Shown: piece after piece, positions 1-5,794 of the stretch
Numbering within the stretch: position 1 is the first letter of the stretch
Layout of the letters: each line of letters opens with the position of its first letter
NCBI GenBank assembly: GCA_012728465.1
Contig: JAAYFB010000303.1
Span: 1 to 9,517 of the forward strand
Direction: 5' to 3'
DNA length: 9,517 nucleotides
Source of the DNA: Proteiniphilum sp.
GTDB taxonomy: Bacteria > Bacteroidota > Bacteroidia > Bacteroidales > Dysgonomonadaceae
Notes under the pieces: model-generated
What the model was told of the DNA's origin: nothing
What the model saw: the letters and a program-made list of their open reading frames with translations, nothing else
The model's database searches: none
Position numbers and translations under genes: made by a program

Positions 1-37
1 ACAAAGTAAATGCTAAAATAAATAATGCTTTTTTCAT
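1..37 (-). CDS. Start of an exported protein (5' end only)
   Basis: Reading leftwards from an ATG at 37-35, the sequence gives MKKALFILAFTL and then leaves the window. Two lysines followed by an uninterrupted hydrophobic run are the typical beginning of a Sec signal peptide in Bacteroidota. The start lies 43 bases after the stop of the winged-helix gene on the same strand, so the two could share a transcript. Upstream of the ATG is A/T-rich sequence without a Shine-Dalgarno site, as usual in this phylum. Only twelve complete codons are visible, so neither the product nor the reality of the gene can be settled; a chance reading is possible. Confidence 0.55.
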   Translation of the reverse strand, partial: MKKALFILAFTL

Positions 38-56
38 TTTGCGAGGTTTGTTATTA

Positions 57-90
57 TTGTTTCTGATTGATTTTTGATTATCAGAAATAA
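57..90. repeat. Inverted repeat overlapping the winged-helix gene stop
   Basis: TTTCTGAT (60-67) pairs perfectly with ATCAGAAA (80-87). A G-T pair and two T-A pairs extend the stem to about 11 base pairs (57-67 with 80-90) around a 12-base A/T loop. On the minus strand the stem begins inside the last codons and stop of the 81-365 gene and lies before the next start at 37. No T-run follows on the minus strand, so it does not look like a normal intrinsic terminator; it may be a transcript-processing or 3'-protective structure. Confidence 0.45.
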
Positions 91-365
91 AAACGTTGTG
101 ACGTGTAATTGTAATAATCATTAGCGTTATTATTCCTTCTAAATACAATTTTGCCTTCTCTTGCAAGCCACCCAATGGAGATATAAATATCCACTACAGA
201 TAATCCTGACGTTTTATGCAAATCGTGAATGCTCAACTCCTCATTACTTTCGCATAGTATATGCCATATTATATTTGCGTTAATCTCAATGTCTATTCTA
301 TCCATTACATTTAGTTTTGTAGATGCGCTAACTACAAGTTCACGCATCTGTTTTATACAATACAT
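81..365 (-). CDS. Winged helix-turn-helix protein, DUF2582 type
   Basis: This 94-residue protein matches my memory of the small winged-helix family DUF2582 (Pfam), common in Bacteroidota and of unknown function. The diagnostic core is at about residues 28-72: IWHIL, then ELSIHDLHKTSGLSVVDIY (helix, turn and recognition helix), then the signature IGWLAREGKIVF, which forms the wing. The C-terminal tail is short and ends in aromatic residues. The family is normally 70-100 residues, so the gene is full length. It probably binds DNA or acts as a protein-interaction module; targets are unknown. The ATG at 365 was chosen because it gives the longest frame, but a second methionine (MREL, residue 7) is equally plausible. 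It may be co-transcribed with the exported protein starting at 37. Confidence 0.8.
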   Translation of the reverse strand: MYCIKQMRELVVSASTKLNVMDRIDIEINANIIWHILCESNEELSIHDLHKTSGLSVVDIYISIGWLAREGKIVFRRNNNANDYYNYTSQRFYF

Positions 366-423
366 ACATTCATACTTTAGTTTTAGTCTCTTTTATCTTC
401 AATTTTCAATGCTAAAGTACCTT

Positions 424-461
424 CAAATTTATACTCAAATATAATCAATTTTGGAAGCAAA
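424..461 (-). promoter_or_regulatory. Candidate promoter for the winged-helix gene
   Basis: Two boxes matching the Bacteroidota -7 consensus TAnnTTTG lie upstream on the minus strand: TATATTTG (443-436) and TAAATTTG (431-424). A TTTG that could be the -33 element is at 461-458. The spacings are 14 bases to the first box and 26 to the second, on either side of the usual 19-20, so neither pair is ideal. The boxes lie about 60-80 bases before the ATG. The region is so A/T-rich that chance matches are likely. Confidence 0.3.
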
Positions 462-909
462 TAAAAGTGATTTTATTATTATTGTTAGCTGATAATCAGA
501 TTTTTAGGAAATATGTGATTTGATAACTAAGAAAATGGAAAACTGCTTTTATTGGGTTAAATAGATTGTTAAACACAGGTGCTTTCGTAAAGATTAGATG
601 ATTTACAGACTGAGATATTTTATTTTTATTGTTGATGTTGATTATGAGACAAGTATAATAAGCATGAAATATTGTTACAATCAATATGCGCTTATTGTGA
701 ACTATTTTCGTTAATTTTGTTTCCCTTTTGCGATATGCTATTGTATTGTTGGCATATGAAGGGCATTTATTATTTTTTATATTTCGGCATATCTGACATT
801 TCTAAAGGTTGGATTGTTGGTGTTTTGTTTCATTGTGTTTACATTGATGCATAATGTCATAGGTTATTCAGTTACAACGGCTACATTGCTCACTATTATA
901 TAAATAAAA
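462..909. other. Gene-poor A/T-rich spacer
   Basis: No convincing gene is seen. Two short open frames, at 496-684 (minus) and 672-854 (plus), encode phenylalanine/tyrosine/cysteine-rich peptides with no recognisable domain and look like chance readings of A/T-rich DNA. Small structures include the palindrome CTGATAATCAG near 489-499 followed by a T-run, and the inverted pair ATATGC (733-738) and GCATAT (752-757). A TAATTTTG at 712-719 fits the -7 consensus for the gene at 910, but no TTTG lies at the right distance upstream. The stretch separates the minus-strand left edge from the plus-strand genes, so it should hold promoters for both sides. Confidence 0.5.
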
Positions 910-1527
910 TTGGAAAATAAACAACGTAAAATAAGGTATCCTGATTTGATTAAGATAGAATGGATCGAATTGCTAGGAGTGCCATTTACTATAAGGATTG
1001 TTGAGCATAGCATCGAGGTTAGAAATAATAAAGATGTTCAGGTGCTTCGATTCCAGCGTTTAGCTCCAAAAGAGTTTGATGCACCATACATAGCTTTTGT
1101 TCTTTGCAAAACTACAGGCAAGTTGGTGAGCTACAGAAATAGGATGTTGCCACTGTTAGAGAGCAGGTTGTCGGAAGATGATGCATTGATTAAAGCTAAG
1201 ATGCTGTTGAGGAAAATAAACCCCGATTATTACAACAATCTTACCTTCCTTCGCATTGACAAAGCAGTGCGTAATTTCTTTAATATTTATGGTGAAGTAG
1301 AAGAAAACGAAATTTATTGGGTTGAGTTTAAGCATTCCGATGGTAGCTATGCCTGGGTAGGATTATCAATGAGTGGACAAGTTTCGGAATATGAAATTGA
1401 TTCGCTTTGGGATTACGAAACTATGCGTCGCAAAACAGAGATGTGGGATCATGATGGCTGGGTGAAAGCTCGATACGGATTGGGACCCGAACTGGAAAAG
1501 CCAAATGCTTTGGCAAGGAATAGATGA
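910..1527 (+). CDS. Conserved-looking protein of unknown function, TTG start
   Basis: I do not recognise this 205-residue protein by name. It has no signal peptide or membrane segment, so it is probably cytoplasmic. It looks like a mixed alpha/beta protein: a charged N-terminus (IRYPDLIKIEWIELLG), a central helix typical of PepSY or YcdB-like units (SEDDALIKAKMLLRKINPDY, residues about 89-108), then strands IYWVEFKHSDGSYAWVGLSMSGQVSEYEI resembling the PepSY 'substrate then GxV' hairpin, and a W/D-rich tail (WDHDGWVKARYGLGPELEKPNALARN). The PepSY comparison is an inference from shape. A TAA at 901-903 closes the frame only two codons upstream and the first in-frame ATG falls past a third of the protein, so TTG at 910 after an A-rich stretch is the most reasonable start. 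The alternative is a gene truncated at its 5' end. It stands alone, with long spacers on both sides. Confidence 0.75.
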   Translation: MENKQRKIRYPDLIKIEWIELLGVPFTIRIVEHSIEVRNNKDVQVLRFQRLAPKEFDAPYIAFVLCKTTGKLVSYRNRMLPLLESRLSEDDALIKAKMLLRKINPDYYNNLTFLRIDKAVRNFFNIYGEVEENEIYWVEFKHSDGSYAWVGLSMSGQVSEYEIDSLWDYETMRRKTEMWDHDGWVKARYGLGPELEKPNALARNR

Positions 1528-1695
1528 ATTATGTAATATCCAGCAGTGGGGTTGTTGAAGCCAAGTAATATATTGAGATAAATCCCTTCGAAACTCCGAC
1601 TCAGTACCAATAACAATTTTTATTTGAAGAAAATCACCTCAATATCTCTATTCTCATTGTGTTTGCATTTAAACCTAAATAAATCCTGAGAACAT

Positions 1696-1736
1696 TAAAA
1701 TGAAATTTTATTGTCCGACTTTTAGGTGCGAAGCAC
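1696..1736. repeat. Pair of mini-hairpins with GAA loops
   Basis: Two perfect short inverted repeats lie 28 bases apart, each with the same three-base loop: TAAAAT-GAA-ATTTTA (1696-1710) and GTGC-GAA-GCAC (1726-1736). The second contains GCGAAGC, known as an unusually stable single-stranded DNA mini-hairpin. They lie about 170 bases past the stop of the gene ending at 1527. Function is unknown. Confidence 0.4.
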
Positions 1737-1760
1737 TCTAATAATTCATTTATGTTTATG

Positions 1761-1791
1761 TTCGTTTTTAGTTAAAAAACGAATCATTTTT
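1761..1791. terminator. A/T-rich stem-loop, possible weak terminator
   Basis: TTCGTTTTT (1761-1769) pairs perfectly with AAAAACGAA (1775-1783) around the loop AGTTA, and T-rich sequence follows. Only two G-C pairs stabilise the nine-base stem and it is 234 bases after the nearest upstream stop, so termination would be weak. It directly precedes the first copy of the 168-base repeat and could be part of that element. Confidence 0.35.
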
Positions 1792-1798
1792 GAGCTAA

Positions 1799-2170
1799 AA
1801 AAGTTGTGAATGGTCAAAGTGTAGTTTGGGAATGACAGTTTTGTGGTCTAATTCATATAAATAATGAATATATAAATGAGGATATTGTATTTAAATCATA
1901 AAATAATATGTGTGTTTTAATATTTAGCAACATTTCAGGGTTGATTTTCATTAGATTTTGTGCTGGAAAAGTTGTGAATGGTAAAAGTGTAGTTTGTTAA
2001 TGAAGGGTTTTTGGTCGCGGAATTCAAAAACACAAATGTTTTTTACTACAATTTGTTCCAAAAGTCCCAAATTACATATGTATTTATGTGCTTTTTTGTC
2101 AAGAAATACAAAAACATACTTGTGTTTACACCAATAAAGTTGTGAATTATCAAAGTGTAGTTTGTTATTA
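1799..2170 (+). repeat. Three repeat units with exact 168-base period
   Basis: A 28-base core, AAGTTGTGAAT..(T)..AAAGTGTAGTTTG, starts at 1801, 1969 and 2137, exactly 168 bases apart each time. Copy 2 differs from copy 1 at one position and copy 3 from copy 1 at two. Similarity fades outwards but continues: GGTC and AATTCA blocks after copies 1 and 2, an A-rich CACAAA..ATG block after copies 2 and 3, and an ATATGT block shared between units 1 and 2. The period is a multiple of three, and the minus strand reads KLHF[DY][HN]SQL[FY] in the same frame in all three copies; a frame at 2220-1951 spans copies 3 and 2. Stops break the frame before copy 1, so I treat this as a noncoding tandem array. 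A decayed repeat-protein gene is the alternative. Confidence 0.75.
2028..2127. repeat. Imperfect inverted repeat inside the 168-base array
   Basis: The A/C-rich arm at 2028-2044 (AAACACAAATG then a T-run) pairs with 2110-2127, whose complement reads AAACACAAGTATG then a T-run. The arms differ by a short insertion and are separated by about 65 bases, so a long cruciform or RNA hairpin is possible. The same sequence also resembles sub-repeats in the direct orientation, so the pairing may be a by-product of the array. Confidence 0.35.
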
Positions 2171-2519
2171 GGCCCAATTTGATGGATAAACGCACAAAAG
2201 CAATGTGGATTGGTCCGCAAAAGTTAAAAAGTTGTCAGTATCATGTGTCTTTAGGGACTTTATTTGCATATTTACTCTGTCTGAGTGCTGTTTTGTCTGT
2301 TTTGCGACCCTAATCATTAAAATATGTAATATTATTGATTCGGCCCATGAGGCATTTGTTAATTAAATGTTTGATAATATAGGAAATTGGCGCTTGATTT
2401 AGAAAATTATCCATGTTTTAAACAACTTCTTTTTTGCATCAAAATAGATTACATGTAAACATATTTTTCCCAATCTTGTTTTATATCTCTACATAAAACA
2501 TTTTACAACCAGATACTGA
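2171..2519. other. Spacer upstream of the TonB-dependent receptor
   Basis: No gene is seen. It begins with the tail of repeat unit 3 and contains a degenerate repeat core at about 2227-2252 (AAAAGTTGTCAGTATCA..TGT). The rest is A/T-rich leader for the receptor gene at 2520. I found no exact TAnnTTTG box; the nearest, TATTATTG at 2330-2337, has a TTTG 25 bases upstream, which is too far. The sequence just before the start has no Shine-Dalgarno site. Confidence 0.45.
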
Positions 2520-4910
2520 ATGAATTCTACCAAAACTATATTTTTAATATTGGCACTTATGTTGCCATCCATCTCTTATGCTCAAAATGGCACTATCAAA
2601 GGCAAAATAGTAAACCAGAGAAATAACGACCCAATAGAATTTGCAGGTATTCAAATAGATGGAACTACAATGGGAACAACTTCTGAGGAGGATGGCTCTT
2701 TTACATTCACTGGCGTTAAGCCTGGGTTTGTACGTTTGATTGTTAGTTTTTTAGGTTTCGAGACCACCGTTTCATCTGAGGTGCAGGTGCAAGGCAATCA
2801 GACAGTTTTTGTTGATGTCGCTCTGAAAGAATCTGCTGTTGAGCTACAAGAGGTTAACATAAGGCCCAATTATAATATAAAGCGAGTAGATAGCCCCATA
2901 TCCGTCATATCGGTTGGTGTGCAAGAGATAGAGAAAAGTGCGGGAGCCAATCGTGATGTGTCTAAAGTGGTGCAGCAGTTGCCAGGTGTTGGTGCCACCG
3001 ACCCTAATCGGAATGATTTGATAGTGCGTGGTGGTGGCCCCTCCGAAAATGTGTTCTATTTGGATGGAGTGGAGATACCTACTATTAATCACTTTGCTAC
3101 TCAAGGTTCGTCAGGTGGGGCAATAGGAGTAATAAACCCAGATTTTGTGCAAGAGATCAGTTTTTATTCTGGTGCCTTCCCCGCTAATCGAACTAATGCA
3201 CTGAGCTCCGTGATGGAGATTAGACAAAAAGATGGAAGTCAGGACAGGGTGCATGCCAAACTATCGGTAGGCGCATCAGATGCAGCGGTTACTGTAGATG
3301 GTCCAATGGGCAAGAAGTCAACATTTATAGTTTCGGCACGTCAGTCGTACCTTCAATTCTTATTTAAAGCTATTGGTTTGCCTTTTTTGCCTACTTACAA
3401 TGACTTTCAATTGAAGTATAAATACAAAATTGATAAGAATAAAGAGCTTACGTTCATAGGCATAGGTGCAATAGATGATTTGGTGTTAAATACTGGACTG
3501 CAAAGTGCTGGAACTGAAGAGCAGAAGTATCTGTTGTCCTATCTTCCAGTTTACAAACAGTGGAATTATACAGTAGGTGGCGTTTACAAGCATTTTGGAA
3601 ATAATTACATAGATACATGGGTGTTGAGCAGAAGTATGCTGCGTAATACAAACTTTAAATATCTAGATAATGATGAGTCGAAAGATAAGATATCAAATTA
3701 CATGTCAGATGAGGCGGCTAACAAATTGCGTGTAGAGCGTGATTATCCTTATATGGATGTAAAATTGAAGGTAGGAGCAGGTCTTAACTATACTCACTAT
3801 ACTAATAATACTTTTCGAAACGTATTTATCGATGGAACACCTAGAGTGCTTACATATGATGCTAGGTTGAATCTTTTCGGTTATCAATTGTTTGCTCAAG
3901 TGTCTGATGAATTCATTGATCAAAAACTAAAGTTGTCTTTAGGAGTGAGCACAGTAGGTAATAACTTTAATGAGAATATGAAAAATCCTATTAATCAGCT
4001 TTCGCCAAGATTATCTGCAACATATGGAATGTCTGATAAATGGGATTTCAATGCAAATATCGGGCGTTATGTGTCGCAACCTGCTTATACAACTATGGGT
4101 TTCAAAAACAACGATGGTGAGTTTGTAAACAGAAACGAACAGTTGAAATATATAGCTTCCAATCAAGCCATTGTAGGTTTTGAATATCGGCCAGATGATA
4201 ATATGCGACTTAGCTTAGAGGGTTTCTATAAACAGTACAATAATTATCCATTATCCGTATCTGAAGGAGTGAGCATTGCAAGCAAGGGAGCCGACTATGG
4301 AGAAGTGGGGGACGAGGAAATAATCTCGACAGGCAAGGGGAGAGCCTATGGAGTAGAGTTTTTGTATAAAATATTGGAGTGGAATAATATTAATGTTACT
4401 TCTACCTACACTTTCTTTAGAAGTGAGTTTACTGACAAAGATAACATTTATCGTCCTTCATCGTGGGACACTCGACATATGCTAAACTTGATTGGCAACT
4501 ATAAGTTTAAGAAGAGTTGGAACATTGCCATGCGTTGGAGGTTTATCGGGGGAGCTCCTTATTCGCCCATTGATGAGGAGTTGTCTAAAGATAGAGCTGC
4601 ATGGGCCGTAACTAATCGAGCATACTTAGATTATGATAATTTCAACTCATTGAGATTGTCAAATACTCACTCCCTAGACGTGCGCATAGATAAAGAGTTT
4701 TACTTTAATAAATGGGTGTTGAATCTATATACAGATGTTCAAAACGCTTATAACTTCAAATCCGAGCGTCCTCCCATATATACTAATAAAGATATGAACG
4801 GTGAAGTCTTGAAAGATCCTAGTGGCAATCCCGAAAAACAAGATTTGAGAATATTAAAATCTTCATTAGGCAATATTTTGCCCACTGTGGGTATTATTGT
4901 TAAAATATAG
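2520..4910 (+). CDS. TonB-dependent outer-membrane receptor
   Basis: This 796-residue protein imports a ligand across the outer membrane using TonB/proton-motive energy. Residues 1-21 are a signal peptide (LALMLPSISYA, then Q). Residues about 24-110 form the carboxypeptidase-regulatory-like domain (GTIKGKIV, GTTSEEDGSFTFTGVKPG, VSFLGFE) common in Bacteroidota receptors. The plug spans about 120-236, with VVQQLPGV near 150, LIVRGGGPSENVFYLDGVEIP at 167-187 and ALSSVMEIR at 227-235. The rest is beta-barrel with alternating hydrophobic and aromatic strands, ending NILPTVGIIVKI; the last residue is Ile, not the common Phe. Length is normal for a non-SusC receptor. The SusC signature is absent and no SusD gene lies beside it, so it is probably a single-component transporter, and the substrate (metal chelate, peptide or other) cannot be read. 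It contains no cysteine. The ATG at 2520 places the signal peptide correctly. Confidence 0.93.
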   Translation: MNSTKTIFLILALMLPSISYAQNGTIKGKIVNQRNNDPIEFAGIQIDGTTMGTTSEEDGSFTFTGVKPGFVRLIVSFLGFETTVSSEVQVQGNQTVFVDVALKESAVELQEVNIRPNYNIKRVDSPISVISVGVQEIEKSAGANRDVSKVVQQLPGVGATDPNRNDLIVRGGGPSENVFYLDGVEIPTINHFATQGSSGGAIGVINPDFVQEISFYSGAFPANRTNALSSVMEIRQKDGSQDRVHAKLSVGASDAAVTVDGPMGKKSTFIVSARQSYLQFLFKAIGLPFLPTYNDFQLKYKYKIDKNKELTFIGIGAIDDLVLNTGLQSAGTEEQKYLLSYLPVYKQWNYTVGGVYKHFGNNYIDTWVLSRSMLRNTNFKYLDNDESKDKISNYMSDEAANKLRVERDYPYMDVKLKVGAGLNYTHYTNNTFRNVFIDGTPRVLTYDARLNLFGYQLFAQVSDEFIDQKLKLSLGVSTVGNNFNENMKNPINQLSPRLSATYGMSDKWDFNANIGRYVSQPAYTTMGFKNNDGEFVNRNEQLKYIASNQAIVGFEYRPDDNMRLSLEGFYKQYNNYPLSVSEGVSIASKGADYGEVGDEEIISTGKGRAYGVEFLYKILEWNNINVTSTYTFFRSEFTDKDNIYRPSSWDTRHMLNLIGNYKFKKSWNIAMRWRFIGGAPYSPIDEELSKDRAAWAVTNRAYLDYDNFNSLRLSNTHSLDVRIDKEFYFNKWVLNLYTDVQNAYNFKSERPPIYTNKDMNGEVLKDPSGNPEKQDLRILKSSLGNILPTVGIIVKI

Positions 4911-5246
4911 AGTCAACTGAAAATGTTAATTGGCTAAATAAATGGGAAAATATTGGGTGAACTGATGTTAATTGTGAAAAGCGATAATATTTTTATATAA
5001 TAATATTCAACCTGAGGTCAAAGTGCAATATAATAGGTTATTGTAGTCATGTTTTTCTTTGTCAAATAGGCTGAAAGCATGATAAATGCTAACGTTAATC
5101 AATACTAAATACTGAGTTTGGGTGCATCGTTTTCACTACATCTGCATCTTATTATTGAAAGGCGGCACAAAGTTTCGAGTTTAAAGAATCTTCCTGTAGC
5201 TGTTGTAGAACAAATATTTATTAATTAATAAACAAACATTTCAAAA
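4911..5246. other. Spacer between receptor and lipoprotein genes
   Basis: No gene is seen in these 336 bases. A short direct repeat follows the receptor stop: ACTGAAAATGTTAATTG (4916-4932) and ACTGATGTTAATTG (4961-4974), equal but for a three-base gap. A weak hairpin AGCAT-GATAA-ATGCT is at 5076-5090, and AACCT near 5010 pairs with AGGTT near 5036 only loosely. No convincing intrinsic terminator follows the receptor. The length suggests the lipoprotein gene has its own promoter. Confidence 0.45.
5117..5144 (+). promoter_or_regulatory. Candidate promoter for the lipoprotein gene
   Basis: TTTG (5117-5120) and TACATCTG (5137-5144) resemble the Bacteroidota -33 and -7 elements; the second differs from TAnnTTTG at one base. 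The 16-base gap is shorter than the usual 19-20. Transcription would begin near 5150 and leave a leader of almost 100 bases. This is a best guess in an A/T-rich spacer. Confidence 0.25.
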
Positions 5247-5636
5247 ATGAAGAAACTATCAGTATTGATGAGTGCATTAGTAATAGCACTAGCATTCGTA
5301 GCGTGTGAGAAAGATGAACCAACACCAGTTCCTAAATTAGAAGTTAAAGATGCAGTAGAAGTTGTCATCGGCGAGTCAACTGAATTAGAAATTAAAGGTG
5401 GAGTAGCTCCTTACGAAGCAAAAAGCGCAAACGAAGAAGTAGTAACTGTAAAAGTAGAAGGAGCTAAACTTACTATCACTGCAGTAAAAGTAACAGAAGA
5501 ACCAGCTCCAGAAGCACGTGAAACCGGAGGTGAAGAAACTGTAGAGCCAGTTGTTGTAACTGTAACAGATAAAGCTGGTACTAAAGTAACTGTAAAAGTA
5601 ACTGTAAAAGAAGCTGAAGTAACTCCAGAAGCATAA
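5247..5636 (+). CDS. Small Ig-like lipoprotein, possibly surface-exposed
   Basis: This 129-residue protein starts with a type II signal peptide (MKKLSVLMSALVIALAFVAC) with lipobox FVA-Cys20, so it should be lipidated and anchored in the outer membrane. The residues after Cys20, EKDEP, contain K-(D/E)2, resembling the lipoprotein export signal that sends some Bacteroidota lipoproteins to the cell surface. The mature part looks like one Ig-like beta-sandwich: VEVVIGESTELEIKGGVAPYEA, EEVVTVKVEGAKLTITAVK and VVVTVTDKAGTKVTVKVTV. A Pro/Glu/Gly-rich insertion (TEEPAPEARETGGEETVEP, about residues 83-101) interrupts the last two strands. Codons are strikingly uniform (GTA, GAA, ACT, AAA), which may mean high expression. 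Cys20 is the only cysteine. A strong terminator follows, so it is probably a single-gene transcript. The fold is inferred from pattern; partner and ligand are unknown. Confidence 0.85.
   Translation: MKKLSVLMSALVIALAFVACEKDEPTPVPKLEVKDAVEVVIGESTELEIKGGVAPYEAKSANEEVVTVKVEGAKLTITAVKVTEEPAPEARETGGEETVEPVVVTVTDKAGTKVTVKVTVKEAEVTPEA
5586..5609 (+). repeat. 12-base tandem repeat in the lipoprotein gene
   Basis: GTAACTGTAAAA occurs twice in tandem (5586-5597 and 5598-5609), encoding VTVK-VTVK in the last beta strand. A longer match, GTAACTGTAAAAGTA, is at 5442-5456 and again at 5586-5600. The repeats come from V/T/K-rich strands with uniform codons and could allow in-frame slippage. Confidence 0.6.
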
Positions 5637-5675
5637 GGCTTTGAGGTAAGAGATATAAATTATTTCACAACTTAT

Positions 5676-5719
5676 AAAATGGCGCAACGTAGCATTTACG
5701 TTGTGCCATTTTGTTTTTT
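5676..5719 (+). terminator. Strong intrinsic terminator after the lipoprotein gene
   Basis: AAAATGGCGCAACGTA (5676-5691) pairs with TACGTTGTGCCATTTT (5697-5712) over 16 base pairs including one G-U, around the loop GCATT, and a G plus six T's follows. It lies 39 bases after the lipoprotein stop. The A-run on the left arm would also let it work on the opposite strand. It separates the lipoprotein from the macroglobulin gene. Confidence 0.92.
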
Positions 5720-5794
5720 ATCTAAAATATACCAAACAATCGATTAAACCAAATGTTATTAATTATATCATATTCAGATACTAAACTACAAATT

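Noticed and set aside
229..444. Plus-strand open frame of 71 codons
   Set aside because: It lies largely opposite the winged-helix gene, and its peptide is a low-complexity serine/isoleucine/phenylalanine mix with no domain.
496..854. Two overlapping short open frames (496-684 minus, 672-854 plus)
   Set aside because: Aromatic- and cysteine-rich peptides typical of chance frames in A/T-rich DNA; no recognisable domain.
1799..2170. CRISPR array
   Set aside because: The intervals between repeat cores are about 140 bases, only three copies exist and no cas genes are present.
1951..2220. Minus-strand 89-codon frame as a real gene
   Set aside because: It is made of the 168-base repeat units, has odd Cys/His/aromatic composition and no domain; kept as a repeat observation.
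2844..3923. Minus-strand frames inside the receptor gene
   Set aside because: They lie opposite a clear, continuous receptor frame and have no domain.
2520..4910. SusC/SusD glycan-uptake pair
   Set aside because: No SusD-like gene follows, the receptor is shorter than SusC proteins, and the SusC signature is missing from the receptor; the small lipoprotein at 5247 is far too short to be SusD.
5385..5687. Minus-strand 100-codon frame opposite the lipoprotein gene
   Set aside because: Its Phe/Tyr/Ser/Cys-only composition is the complement of Val/Glu/Lys/Thr codons in the lipoprotein, and it runs into the terminator.
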